From an uncultured Bacilli bacterium (lineage in GTDB: Bacteria > Bacillota_I > Bacilli_A > RF39 > UBA660), in assembly GCA_934162265.1 (NCBI GenBank), contig CAKPHZ010000027.1:1-15504 (forward strand): 15,504 bases of DNA, read 5' to 3'. The notes beneath the pieces were generated by a model. The model saw nothing but the letters and a program-made list of their open reading frames with translations. It had not been told where the DNA came from and did not search any database. Shown here piece after piece: positions 6,699-14,683 of this stretch; positions within the stretch are counted from its first letter, which is position 1; each line of letters starts with the position of its first letter. Position numbers and translations under genes: made by a program.

Positions 6699-7163
6699 TT
6701 AAAATAAATTCTGAATAATCAATAGTGCATTACTACTATTAATAGCAATATGATATAAAAGATAGCCTAATAAAATCCCGACAAGAAAACATATTAACAA
6801 AATAACTACACCAACAGCAACTGACAATGTTTCCTCATTTTCTATTTTTTCATCAGCAATTGCCTCTTCCTTATCTAAAACTTCATCATATGTATCATTT
6901 TTTAATCCCTTAGAAGAAATTTTTCTTTTTCTAATTTTAAAATTATTTTCTTCAAATTTTAAAGATTCTTTGTTTTCGGATTTAAGTTTTCTACTTTTTA
7001 TCTTCACCTTTTTTTCATTTTGACTTACTTTTTGTTGCTTTTTTTCTCCTGCTCTAGGTAATCCTTCAAAAGAAATTGCTCCTTTTTTCACAGCATTCTT
7101 CTTATTTAAAACTTCCTTATCAAAAGAAATATTTAATTTTTTCCCCTTTAACTTCTCTCCCAC
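6699..7163 (-). CDS. Highly charged protein with one C-terminal membrane segment, function unknown
   Basis: I do not recognise a family. The protein has 154 residues. Residues 1-90 are strongly basic and low in complexity (many Lys, Ser, Asn), residues 91-112 are acidic (DEVLDKEEAIADEKIENEE), and residues 114-137 form a single hydrophobic segment followed by a short tail. This tail-anchored layout would leave the charged part in the cytoplasm, possibly as a nucleic-acid, membrane or division-associated tether, but that is inference. Translation starts with GTG at 7163: AGGAG at 7172-7176 is 8 bases upstream and no ATG lies close by. Its own extended -10 promoter is at 7191-7199 and two hairpins follow the stop, so it appears monocistronic. 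Low-complexity composition makes homology searches weak. Confidence 0.7.
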   Translation of the reverse strand: MGEKLKGKKLNISFDKEVLNKKNAVKKGAISFEGLPRAGEKKQQKVSQNEKKVKIKSRKLKSENKESLKFEENNFKIRKRKISSKGLKNDTYDEVLDKEEAIADEKIENEETLSVAVGVVILLICFLVGILLGYLLYHIAINSSNALLIIQNLF

Positions 7164-7190
7164 TTTTCCAACTCCTCTACTATAATCTAT

Positions 7191-7199
7191 ATTATATCA
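7191..7199 (-). promoter_or_regulatory. Extended -10 promoter of the 6699-7163 gene
   Basis: On the minus strand TGA followed by TATAAT (7196-7191) gives an extended -10; a weak TTTGGA lies 17 bases further upstream (7219-7214). The leader to the GTG start would be about 20 bases and contains AGGAG. Confidence 0.5.
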
Positions 7200-7330
7200 C
7201 TAATTCTAAAAATTCCAAATTTTTTAAACTAAGTTTTATAATAAAATTATAAATTTTACATTTTATAAAATCATTAAGTAAAATATCAAAATCTATTCAA
7301 AAATCAAAGCAACAAAAACTTCATCTATTA

Positions 7331-10300
7331 TTATTCATCGCTTAATTTCTGATAATATTTATACCTTTTCATTGCATTATTCTTCTGATCAGCTAAAATA
7401 GCATCAGCCTCCTCAGGGTTAATTCTTTTTAAATTCAAATAACGATTTTCTCCTTCTAAAAAAGTATCATATAAAGAGAAATCTACTTTTTTACTATCTA
7501 GATAAAATTTTTCCTTCTCTGGAGAATATCTAAATATTGGGAAATATCCGCATTCTGTTGCCAAATGACTATCAACCAAACTATATTCCATTCCCTTTTT
7601 GATTCCATGCTCAATACAAGGAGAATAAGCAATAACAATACTAGGGCCATTATGTTCATCAGCTTCTTTTAATACACGCAAATATTGCTCTTTATCATAG
7701 CCAATATTAACACAAGCAACATAACAATTAGGATAACACATAGCAATCCTTGCCAAATCTTTTTTATAACTTTGTTTTCCATGAGAGGCAAATTGAGCAA
7801 CAGCACCTTTATTACTAGATTTAGATGCCTGACCTCCTGTATTAGAATATACCTCTGTATCTAAAACTAAAATATTAATATTATCATTTCTAGAAATCAC
7901 ATGATCAATACCACTGTATCCAATATCATAAGCAAAGCCATCACCCCCAACAATCCACATACTATTAGGAACAATATAGCTAGCATATTTCTTTAATTCT
8001 TTATGTTTATCAAAATCAATATTAGACAAAACCTCACGACAAACATCTGCATTATTAAAATTATCTAACCATTTTGTAAATAATTCTCTATCTTTATTCA
8101 AATTATCTTTCATATATTGATAGATTTTTCTTCTTGAAACTTCGATTCCTTTATAAATACCAAGACCAAATTCAGCATTATCCTCAAACAAACTATTCGC
8201 CCAAGCTATTTTATAAGGAAACGAAGGAACACTAGCCCCATAAATAGAAGAACACCCCGTCGCATTAGCAATCATTAATCTTTCTTGAAAAAATTGTGTT
8301 AAATTTTTTAAATAAGCTGTTTCACCACAACCAGCACAACTACCACTAAACTCAAATTTTGGAGCAATAAATCCGGTATTTTTAACATTCATTACATTCT
8401 TTTTAAAACTACCATTAATATTATTTTCAACTAAATAATCAAAATCATCTTGACTAAATTTATCTCTATCATAAGGAACCATCTCTATAGCTTTACTACC
8501 CAATTTACCACGACACGTTTGATAGCATAATCCACAACCAGTACAATCTTTATAAGATACACCAATAGCATATTTTGCATCTTTTGGAAAAATAGAATCA
8601 ACAGCATTTACTTCATTATCATTCTTGTCCAATAAAAATGGTCTAATTACTCCATGAGGACAAACAAAAGCACATTGATTACATTGAAGACATTTATCAC
8701 TATTCCAACAAGGAACTCTATCTGCAATATCTCTCTTTTCCCTCCAAGTATTACCCCCTTCAAAAACACCATTCGCTTTATCAACAAAAGAACTAACTGG
8801 TAAATCATCACCCTTCAAGCGCCGAATAACCTCTTCATCAGACAAATTTTCATCATCAAAATAAACTAAATTTTTCCATTTCTTATCAACATTTATTTCT
8901 TTCAATTCAGAAAGTGCCATATCAACTACTCTATTATTTGCTTGAACAACAGAAACACCCTTACTTAAAAATCTCTTCTCATTAGACTCTTTCATAATAG
9001 ATAAGTATTTTTTTCGTGAAAGGACTTGAATAAGTTCAAAGATACAAGCCTCCATACAAGTACTAATTTTATCTCTTAATCCTAATTGATTAACTAACCC
9101 ATAAGCATCAATGATATAAAAATTAATATTCTTTTTTGCCAATAAATACTTCACTTTATTAGGTAAACTCTTAACTAAATCATCTTCTGATAAAGAAGTA
9201 TTTAAAAGAAGCGTCCCACCAGCTACAATATTATCCAAAATATCGTATTGATATATATAATTATCTTTACTAACTACAACAACCTTAGCATTTTCTACAT
9301 AATATGGCTTATGAATAGATTTATCATTAATACGAATATGACTTCTAGTAACTCCACCACTTTTCTTAGAATCATATTGAAAATATCCTTGTACATAATT
9401 TTTAGTATTATCACCAATAATTTTAATTAAATCTTTAGAAGTAGAAACCATACCATCAGAACCATAGCCATAAATTAATAAATTCATTCCATCTTCTTCC
9501 AAATGAAACTTCGAATCAATTTTCAAACTAAGATGTGTAACATCATCACAAATACCAACAGTAAAATTATGATGAACCTTCCTACTTCCTAAAAAATCAA
9601 AAACAGATTTAATTTGGGCAGGAGTTGTATTTTTAGAAGAAAGACCATATCTTCCTCCAACAACTAAAATATTCTTATCCTTAAGTAAATTAGCAACATC
9701 CATATATAATGGTTCTCCATAACTAGTTGCATCTTTAGCTCTATCTAAAACCGCAACCTTCTCCACAGATTTTGGCAAAACAGTCAAAAAATGTTTAGCA
9801 CTAAAAGGTCGATATAGATGAACACAAACAACACCATAATTTCCTCCGTTAGTATTTAAATTTTCCACTACTTCACGAATCGTATCAGTAACACTACCCA
9901 TAGCAACAATTGCCATCGTAGCATTTTTACTACCATAATAGTTAAATGGTTGATAATCTGTACCATTTAAATCATTAACTCTTTTCATTACATCACAAAC
10001 CACTGAAACAGCATTATCATAGTAAGTATTTCTAGCTTCTGTATGTTGAAAGTAAATGTCTTCATTTTCTGCAGTTCCCCTTGTAGTTGGATGGTTAGAA
10101 TCCATAGCATTTTCTCTAAAACGAAAAACAGCTTTCTTATCCAATAACTTGATAACACGATTTTCATCCATCAAACGAACTTTATCAATTTCATGGCTAG
10201 TCCTAAACCCATCAAAAAAATGAACAAAAGGTAAACTAGATTCAATTGCTGACAAATGTGCAACAATAGCCATATGATAAGCTTCCTCCACATTACTAGA

Positions 10301-10723
10301 AGCAAGCATACACACCCCTGTTCCCTTTACCGCATAAACATCTTGATGATCTCCAAAAATACTAAGAGCATGCGTAGATAAACTACGTGCTGCCACATGG
10401 ATAACTCCAGGAAGCAATTCCCCAGCCATCTTATATAAAGTAGGAATCATTAACAAAAGACCTTGACTAGCCGTAAAAGTAGTAGATAATGCCCCACCCT
10501 GTAAAGCACCATGAACAACAGCAACTGCCCCAGCCTCCGACTGCATTTCAATAACATCAACAACATTTCCAAAAGCATTCTTTTTTTCGTGTGAAGCATA
10601 CTCGTCTACATGTTCTGCCATAGGAGAAGCTGGTGTTATTGGATAAATTCCACATACTTCACTAAATAAATATGCTATCCTACTAACTGCTTCATTTGCA
10701 TCCATTGTCTTATACTTAACCAC
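7331..10723 (-). CDS. nifJ: Pyruvate:ferredoxin (flavodoxin) oxidoreductase, single-chain
   Basis: PFOR converts pyruvate and CoA to acetyl-CoA and CO2 and reduces ferredoxin or flavodoxin; it is oxygen-sensitive and central to anaerobic fermentation. Seen here: 1130 residues, slightly below the usual 1165-1200, with all fused domains. The N-terminal pyruvate-binding domain carries YPITPASPMAEH. The ferredoxin-like domain binds two [4Fe-4S] clusters through Cys678/681/684/688 and Cys727/730/733/737. The C-terminal thiamine diphosphate domain has GGDGFAYDIGYSG from 926 and NTGGQ. The third cluster is expected from Cys796, Cys799, Cys824 and Cys1036 in SPCIEHG. Translation starts at GTG 10723, with GAGGG 6 bases upstream; an internal ATG at 10705 lacks a good site. 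It is monocistronic with a promoter at 10758-10786. No ferredoxin gene is nearby. No key residue is missing. Confidence 0.96.
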   Translation of the reverse strand: MVKYKTMDANEAVSRIAYLFSEVCGIYPITPASPMAEHVDEYASHEKKNAFGNVVDVIEMQSEAGAVAVVHGALQGGALSTTFTASQGLLLMIPTLYKMAGELLPGVIHVAARSLSTHALSIFGDHQDVYAVKGTGVCMLASSNVEEAYHMAIVAHLSAIESSLPFVHFFDGFRTSHEIDKVRLMDENRVIKLLDKKAVFRFRENAMDSNHPTTRGTAENEDIYFQHTEARNTYYDNAVSVVCDVMKRVNDLNGTDYQPFNYYGSKNATMAIVAMGSVTDTIREVVENLNTNGGNYGVVCVHLYRPFSAKHFLTVLPKSVEKVAVLDRAKDATSYGEPLYMDVANLLKDKNILVVGGRYGLSSKNTTPAQIKSVFDFLGSRKVHHNFTVGICDDVTHLSLKIDSKFHLEEDGMNLLIYGYGSDGMVSTSKDLIKIIGDNTKNYVQGYFQYDSKKSGGVTRSHIRINDKSIHKPYYVENAKVVVVSKDNYIYQYDILDNIVAGGTLLLNTSLSEDDLVKSLPNKVKYLLAKKNINFYIIDAYGLVNQLGLRDKISTCMEACIFELIQVLSRKKYLSIMKESNEKRFLSKGVSVVQANNRVVDMALSELKEINVDKKWKNLVYFDDENLSDEEVIRRLKGDDLPVSSFVDKANGVFEGGNTWREKRDIADRVPCWNSDKCLQCNQCAFVCPHGVIRPFLLDKNDNEVNAVDSIFPKDAKYAIGVSYKDCTGCGLCYQTCRGKLGSKAIEMVPYDRDKFSQDDFDYLVENNINGSFKKNVMNVKNTGFIAPKFEFSGSCAGCGETAYLKNLTQFFQERLMIANATGCSSIYGASVPSFPYKIAWANSLFEDNAEFGLGIYKGIEVSRRKIYQYMKDNLNKDRELFTKWLDNFNNADVCREVLSNIDFDKHKELKKYASYIVPNSMWIVGGDGFAYDIGYSGIDHVISRNDNINILVLDTEVYSNTGGQASKSSNKGAVAQFASHGKQSYKKDLARIAMCYPNCYVACVNIGYDKEQYLRVLKEADEHNGPSIVIAYSPCIEHGIKKGMEYSLVDSHLATECGYFPIFRYSPEKEKFYLDSKKVDFSLYDTFLEGENRYLNLKRINPEEADAILADQKNNAMKRYKYYQKLSDE

Positions 10724-10757
10724 ATTTATCCCTCTTTCCCATAAATTTCTTAATCTA

Positions 10758-10786
10758 ATTATAATTCAAAACAATAAACATTACAA
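10758..10786 (-). promoter_or_regulatory. Sigma-A promoter of nifJ
   Basis: On the minus strand TTGTAA (10786-10781), a 17-base spacer and a perfect TATAAT (10763-10758) lie about 35 bases before the GTG start. No Rex-like TTGTGA..TCACAA palindrome was found around it, so redox control is not evident from the sequence. Confidence 0.6.
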
Positions 10787-10905
10787 GCAACAACACTTAA
10801 CATTTTTCTACATTTATAATACTTATCAATATTTTTATTTATGTAAAAGAAAAAAGTAAAAAAAATATTAAACATAACGAATTAATAGAATCTAACTTTA
10901 ATATC

Positions 10906-11277
10906 CTACTCTACCTCTTCATACTCAATAGCATCACAAACAACATAAACCAAAGGATCATTTTTAGCAGTAGCAAAACATAACTTTTTTTCTCCTTCAA
11001 AATTAATATAATCTAAAAAACACTTATTAATATATTCCCAAGAAAAAATATTTTTCCCCATATATTTACAAACACCATAACAAACTAATTTTAAATGAAC
11101 TGTATTCGTTTCATAAGTTTTTCCTTTTAAAACAGGTTTACCAGACCATACAACATCTAAAAAAATCTCAATTTTAGAATTCACAATATCATAACAAATA
11201 TGAACAACATAACTATCATGAAAATCATGATAATATCGCAAAAACTTATCAATATTGTCCTTACTTAATTTTTTCAT
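10906..11277 (-). CDS. Unknown small cytoplasmic protein, 123 residues
   Basis: I do not recognise this protein. It has 123 residues, no signal peptide and no membrane segment. The N-terminus KFLRYYHDFHDSYVVHICYD, followed by alternating strands (KIEIFLDVVW, NTVHLKLVCYGVCKY) and an acidic end (DAIEYEEVE), suggests a compact alpha-beta or beta-rich fold. The HDFHDSYV phrase recalls small uncharacterised proteins with an FHD motif seen in Firmicutes, but I cannot name the family. Start ATG 11277 has GAAAGGAG 9 bases upstream. It overlaps the end of the acetyltransferase gene by 17 bases, so the two are translated from one message and are probably coupled. It is the last gene of the gmk-GNAT run, and no clear terminator follows. 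Confidence 0.7.
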   Translation of the reverse strand: MKKLSKDNIDKFLRYYHDFHDSYVVHICYDIVNSKIEIFLDVVWSGKPVLKGKTYETNTVHLKLVCYGVCKYMGKNIFSWEYINKCFLDYINFEGEKKLCFATAKNDPLVYVVCDAIEYEEVE

Positions 11278-11830
11278 TTAAATATTCTCCTTTCAAAATA
11301 GAATAACTGACTAAATCATTTAAAATTCCTTCCTTATCATACATTCTTTTGCGAAGAATACCTTCTTTTTTCAATCCACATTTTTCCATAACTTTACCAC
11401 TAGCAAGATTAGACAAACAATGGTCAGCATAAATTGTTTCAACACTAACCTCATCAAATAAAAATTGAATTACTCTTTTAAAACTTTCAGTAGCATAGCC
11501 ATTTCCCCACCATTTACTACCATAGCAATATCCTATCTCTGCTGTTTGATTTTTAACATCTAAATCAATTACACTAATTGCACCAATTAAAACATTATCT
11601 GGTTTTAAAAAGACTCCCCAACAGTAAGTACTATCACTTTTATATTGTTTCAATACCCCCTTAATATATAAAATAGAATCTTTTATACTCTGATGAGTAT
11701 TCCAAGCTAAGTATTTTGATACCTTACTATCACTTCCATAATTATTATACATATCCTTAGCATCATTTATAGTAAATTTTCTTAAAATTAACCTTTCTGT
11801 TTTTAATTCCTTAGTTCCCAAATTTTTCAA
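11261..11830 (-). CDS. GNAT family N-acetyltransferase (RimJ/RimL-like)
   Basis: Members transfer acetyl from acetyl-CoA to protein N-termini, amino groups of ribosomal proteins or small molecules. Seen here: about 189 residues with the order of the RimJ/RimL (Acetyltransf_3) group: LKTERLILRKF at the start, AEIGYCYGSKWWGNGYATES containing the acetyl-CoA binding loop (WGNGYA), and the late NLASGKVMEKCGLKKEG block. A GTG at 11839 is in frame, but it overlaps the GAGG (11839-11842) that would serve as its own ribosome binding site. The TTG at 11830 lies 8 bases from that site and keeps the whole domain, so it is preferred. The gene follows gmk by less than 50 bases and overlaps the next small gene by 17, so it is mid-operon. 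Substrate cannot be predicted. Confidence 0.85.
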   Translation of the reverse strand: MKNLGTKELKTERLILRKFTINDAKDMYNNYGSDSKVSKYLAWNTHQSIKDSILYIKGVLKQYKSDSTYCWGVFLKPDNVLIGAISVIDLDVKNQTAEIGYCYGSKWWGNGYATESFKRVIQFLFDEVSVETIYADHCLSNLASGKVMEKCGLKKEGILRKRMYDKEGILNDLVSYSILKGEYLNEKIK

Positions 11831-11877
11831 ACAAATCACCTCAAATATAAGAAAAAGAATTTTTAAGTATTTTCAAC

Positions 11878-12558
11878 CTAAAAAATCCTATCTTCATTCA
11901 CTAACCCCTTATCAACAAGTAATTCGTGAATTTCCTCTTCTTCATTGTTTAAATAAACCTCTTCTATCCTATCTACCCTGCATCTCTCTGACAATAAAAT
12001 TGCCTGAACTTTAGAAACAGCATGTTCTACTTCATCATTAATCACAACATAATTATATTTAGTAACTTCATTTATTTCTTGATAGGCTCTCTTAAAACGA
12101 GACAAAACTTTATCAGCACTATCAGTCCCTCGATTAACAAGTCTTTTTCTTAAATCACGCATACTAGGAGGCATAATAAAAATAAATATAGCATCAGAAA
12201 TTAATTCTTTTACCTTCAAAGCACCTTGTATTTCAATTTCTAAAATAACATCATAACCAGCATTTAACTTCTCCTGTATTTTATCTTTAGGAGTTCCATA
12301 ATAATTCCCATTATAAGTTGCATATTCTAGAAAAACGCCATCATTTATTCGTTTTTCAAATTCTTCTTTAGAAACAAAATAGTAACTAACATCAGGAATA
12401 TCTCCTTTGCGAATATCTCTACTAGTCATCGAAACAGATAACCATACATTATTAACTTTTTCTAATAATCCCTTAATTATCGTTCCCTTACCAGCCCCAC
12501 TAGGTCCACTAATAACAATTAAATTTCCTTTTTCTTTTGTTTTTAAAATATTATTCAT
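11878..12558 (-). CDS. gmk: Guanylate kinase
   Basis: Gmk phosphorylates GMP to GDP with ATP, an essential step of guanine nucleotide synthesis and salvage. Seen here: 226 residues, about 20 longer than usual. The P-loop is GPSGAGKGT (18-26), the GMP-binding region SMTSRDIRKGDIPDVSYYF follows (about 43-61), then NYYGTP, the VILEIEIQGA strand with the acidic residues, and the lid helix region RLVNRGTDSADKVLSR. The extra length is an acidic C-terminal tail (NNEEEEIHELLVDKG). The ATG has AGGAG 8 bases upstream. The usual Firmicutes partner rpoZ does not follow; a GNAT gene does. A small ORF lies upstream. Assignment is secure. Confidence 0.96.
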   Translation of the reverse strand: MNNILKTKEKGNLIVISGPSGAGKGTIIKGLLEKVNNVWLSVSMTSRDIRKGDIPDVSYYFVSKEEFEKRINDGVFLEYATYNGNYYGTPKDKIQEKLNAGYDVILEIEIQGALKVKELISDAIFIFIMPPSMRDLRKRLVNRGTDSADKVLSRFKRAYQEINEVTKYNYVVINDEVEHAVSKVQAILLSERCRVDRIEEVYLNNEEEEIHELLVDKGLVNEDRIF

Positions 12559-12634
12559 AAATCTTCTCCTAAAAAAATAGTTATATCATCCAATTAGCAT
12601 TTAAAATTAATTATTTTTTACATATTTTGGAATT

Positions 12635-12721
12635 CTATTTAACAAATAATGTTTCTCCTCGTTGCAAAAAGCAAGAATACTTTAATAAATTTCGAAAATA
12701 ATTCCTCATTTCTTCTTCCAT
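12635..12721 (-). CDS. Possible 28-residue small ORF upstream of gmk
   Basis: On the minus strand an ATG at 12721 opens 28 codons ending in TAG. GAGGAG ends 6 bases before the ATG, one of the best ribosome binding sites in the window, and a TATAAT (12760-12755) lies about 35 bases upstream. The peptide starts with an acidic MEEEM, then a mixed stretch (RNYFRNLLKYSCF) and ends LQRGETLFVK; it has one Cys and no obvious membrane segment. It could be a small protein, a leader peptide for gmk, or a remnant of a larger gene. I know no matching family. Confidence 0.4.
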   Translation of the reverse strand: MEEEMRNYFRNLLKYSCFLQRGETLFVK

Positions 12722-12754
12722 TTAAAGCTCCTCAAGCAATCTATCAACAATAGT

Positions 12755-12760
12755 ATTATA
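12755..12760 (-). promoter_or_regulatory. Possible -10 box for the small ORF-gmk operon
   Basis: A perfect TATAAT on the minus strand lies just past the stop codon of the gene at 12766-13260. No -35 match or TGn extension is visible, so it is a weak call. Its position would give the small ORF and gmk their own promoter. Confidence 0.3.
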
Positions 12761-12765
12761 TATTT

Positions 12766-13260
12766 CTAATCTTTAATTTTCATTTTATTTTTATCCTTTT
12801 TTCTTAAAGAACTAACATATAAAACAAAGTCTTGATAAGACAAATAATTATCATCTGAATTACCTAAATACTGATAGCGAACATCTTGTAAACCTTTTAT
12901 AATTTCTATTACACTAGAAATCTGAAAATTAGAAGTAAAATCAGGAAAAAAACATAAACAAACTCCATTAGAGCAAAAGCAATTAGCATCTATCTGCATT
13001 ACTACATATCCTTGATTACTTAAATTAACTCCTGAAAGAAACGGATTATTATCTTTTAAGTAATCACATCCCAATTTCATCGCTATATAATTTGTAAGTA
13101 TTCCATGATTATAAGGCTTGTTCTCTAAACTTTCTCTTAAAATTTTTCCATTTTGTCCAACTACAATAACAGAAGATTCAATAAATTTTGTTGAACCTTC
13201 CAACTTTTTAAAAAAATTATCTATTAATTCACTACTACCCATATCAAACTTTCTTTCCAT
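12766..13260 (-). CDS. Unknown protein with a CxCx4CxC motif, 164 residues
   Basis: I do not recognise a family. The 164 residues start with an amphipathic helix-like part (SSELIDNFFKKLEGSTKF), then IESSVIVVGQNGKILRE, which resembles the first strand pair of small sensor or roadblock-like folds, then a Cys cluster at 94, 96, 101 and 103 (CFCSNGVCLC) with another Cys at 65, and a basic C-terminus (RKKDKNKMKIKD). Paired CxC motifs can bind a metal ion, but the spacing is not a known signature to me. The start is uncertain: ATG 13260 has no ribosome binding site, and a TATAAT at 13280-13275 would leave a nearly leaderless message; ATG 13242 (codon 7) is an alternative with a weak purine-rich stretch before it. 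It lies 43 bases after serS and may share its transcript. Confidence 0.65.
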   Translation of the reverse strand: MERKFDMGSSELIDNFFKKLEGSTKFIESSVIVVGQNGKILRESLENKPYNHGILTNYIAMKLGCDYLKDNNPFLSGVNLSNQGYVVMQIDANCFCSNGVCLCFFPDFTSNFQISSVIEIIKGLQDVRYQYLGNSDDNYLSYQDFVLYVSSLRKKDKNKMKIKD

Positions 13261-13303
13261 ATAATATTTATCATATTATATGCTTAATTCTACATTTAAC
13301 ATC

Positions 13304-14593
13304 CTAATTTTTAGGAATTAATTTCTCTTTTCCACCCATATAAGATCTTAATACTTCTGGAATTAATACACTTCCATCTTCTTGTAAATTATTCTCTAAA
13401 AATGCAATTAACATTCTAGGTGGAGCAATAACTGTATTATTTAAAGTATGAGCAAACTCTTTTTCTCCATTTTCCTTTTTATATCTTATTCCTAATCTTC
13501 TTGCTTGGGCATCAGTCAAATTAGAACAAGAACATACCTCAAAATATTTTTTTTGTCTAGGACTCCAAGCCTCAATATCACAAGAACGATATTTCAAATC
13601 AGCTAAATCACCAGAACAACAAACTAGTTTACGAACAGGAATATCTAAGCTACGAAACAATTCAACTGAATAATTCCACATCTTATTATACCAATCTTCA
13701 CTATCTTCTGGACGACAAATAACTACCATTTCTTGTTTCTCAAATTGATGAATTCGATACACACCTCTTTCTTCAATTCCATGTGCACCTACTTCTTTTC
13801 GAAAGCATGGAGAATAAGAAGTCATTGTAATTGGTAAATCTTTTTCACTTAATAATTGATCTTTAAACTTAGCAATCATAGAATGCTCACTAGTACCAAT
13901 CAAATATAAATCTTCTCCTTCAATCTTATACATCATAGCATCTTTTTCTTCAAAAGACATAACACCATCAACAGCATCCCCATGAATCATATAAGGAGGA
14001 ATACAATAAGTAAATCCCTTATCAATCATAAAATCTCTAGCATAAGAAAGAACAGCAGAATGAAGTCTAGCAATATCTCCCATTAAATAATAAAATCCAG
14101 CTCCACTAACACGTCCAGCTGCTTCTTTATCTAAACCATCAAATCGTGCCATAATATCAGAATGATAAGGAATTTCATAATTTGGAACAACTGGTTCCCC
14201 AAATCTTTGTTCTTCAACATTCTTACTATCATCCTCACCAATTGGAACATCAGAAGCAATCATATTTGGAATAGCCATCATTTTTTCTTTTAAAAGAATA
14301 GATAACTTTTCCTCTTCCTTCTCAATATCAACTAACTTTTCATTAATATCTACAACAACTTGCTTCTTTTCATTAGCCTCATCAACATGTTTTTCTCTAA
14401 ATAAACTACCAATCTCATCACTAACTGTATTTCTTTGTTGACGAAGAGTATCTCCTTCAGCCTTCAATTCACGCACTCTTTTATCTAATTCAATAACTTC
14501 ATCAACTAAAGGTAATTTCTTATCTTGAAATTTTTTCTTAATATTTTCCTTCACTTTTTCAGAATTTTCTCTTACAAATTTAATATCTAACAT
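13304..14593 (-). CDS. serS: Seryl-tRNA synthetase
   Basis: SerRS charges tRNA(Ser) with serine via a seryl-adenylate; it also supplies the precursor for selenocysteine. Seen here: 429 residues, normal length. An N-terminal helical arm (about 15-105, Glu/Lys-rich coiled coil) binds the tRNA, followed by the class II catalytic core: the TSE serine/ATP loop (from 234), motif 2 FRKEVGAHGIEERGVYRIHQ (264-283) and motif 3 ending in PPRMLIAFLE with Arg393. Several blocks differ from common bacterial SerRS: TSEH instead of TAEV, GDLADLKYRSCDIEAWSPRQ instead of GDIGFxAxxxYDxE, and LNNTVIAPPR instead of LNGSGLAVGR. They look more like the archaeal/eukaryotic type. An ATG 10 codons upstream is in frame but GAGGTGAT fits the ATG at 14593. 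A promoter lies at 14615-14644; there is no room for a T-box leader. Confidence 0.94.
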   Translation of the reverse strand: MLDIKFVRENSEKVKENIKKKFQDKKLPLVDEVIELDKRVRELKAEGDTLRQQRNTVSDEIGSLFREKHVDEANEKKQVVVDINEKLVDIEKEEEKLSILLKEKMMAIPNMIASDVPIGEDDSKNVEEQRFGEPVVPNYEIPYHSDIMARFDGLDKEAAGRVSGAGFYYLMGDIARLHSAVLSYARDFMIDKGFTYCIPPYMIHGDAVDGVMSFEEKDAMMYKIEGEDLYLIGTSEHSMIAKFKDQLLSEKDLPITMTSYSPCFRKEVGAHGIEERGVYRIHQFEKQEMVVICRPEDSEDWYNKMWNYSVELFRSLDIPVRKLVCCSGDLADLKYRSCDIEAWSPRQKKYFEVCSCSNLTDAQARRLGIRYKKENGEKEFAHTLNNTVIAPPRMLIAFLENNLQEDGSVLIPEVLRSYMGGKEKLIPKN

Positions 14594-14614
14594 AAATATC
14601 ACCTCATAATCACC

Positions 14615-14644
14615 ATTATACACTAATAATGAAAATAAAGTCTA
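14615..14644 (-). promoter_or_regulatory. Sigma-A promoter of serS
   Basis: On the minus strand TAGACT (14644-14639), an 18-base spacer and a perfect TATAAT (14620-14615) precede serS by about 20 bases. The leader is too short for a T-box, so tRNA-dependent antitermination, frequent for Firmicutes serS, is absent here. Confidence 0.5.
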
Positions 14645-14683
14645 TCTTTTTTCTTTTTTTCATTTAAAAATACTGATAAAGAA

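Noticed and set aside
7200..7330. AT-only inverted repeats (for example 7235-7253) as a terminator of nifJ.
   Set aside because: The stem is 8 A-T pairs with no G-C; such pairs arise by chance in this composition and there is no clear T tract after them.
12722..12775. A frame reading RLEIYNTIVDRLLEEL before the small ORF, as a remnant of a larger gene.
   Set aside because: No start codon and a stop directly upstream; the stretch is explained by promoter and ribosome binding site of the small ORF, and no family is recognised.
14594..14683. Possible T-box leader before serS.
   Set aside because: Only 90 bases separate serS from the next gene, with a promoter about 20 bases before the ATG; no specifier loop or T-box sequence is seen.
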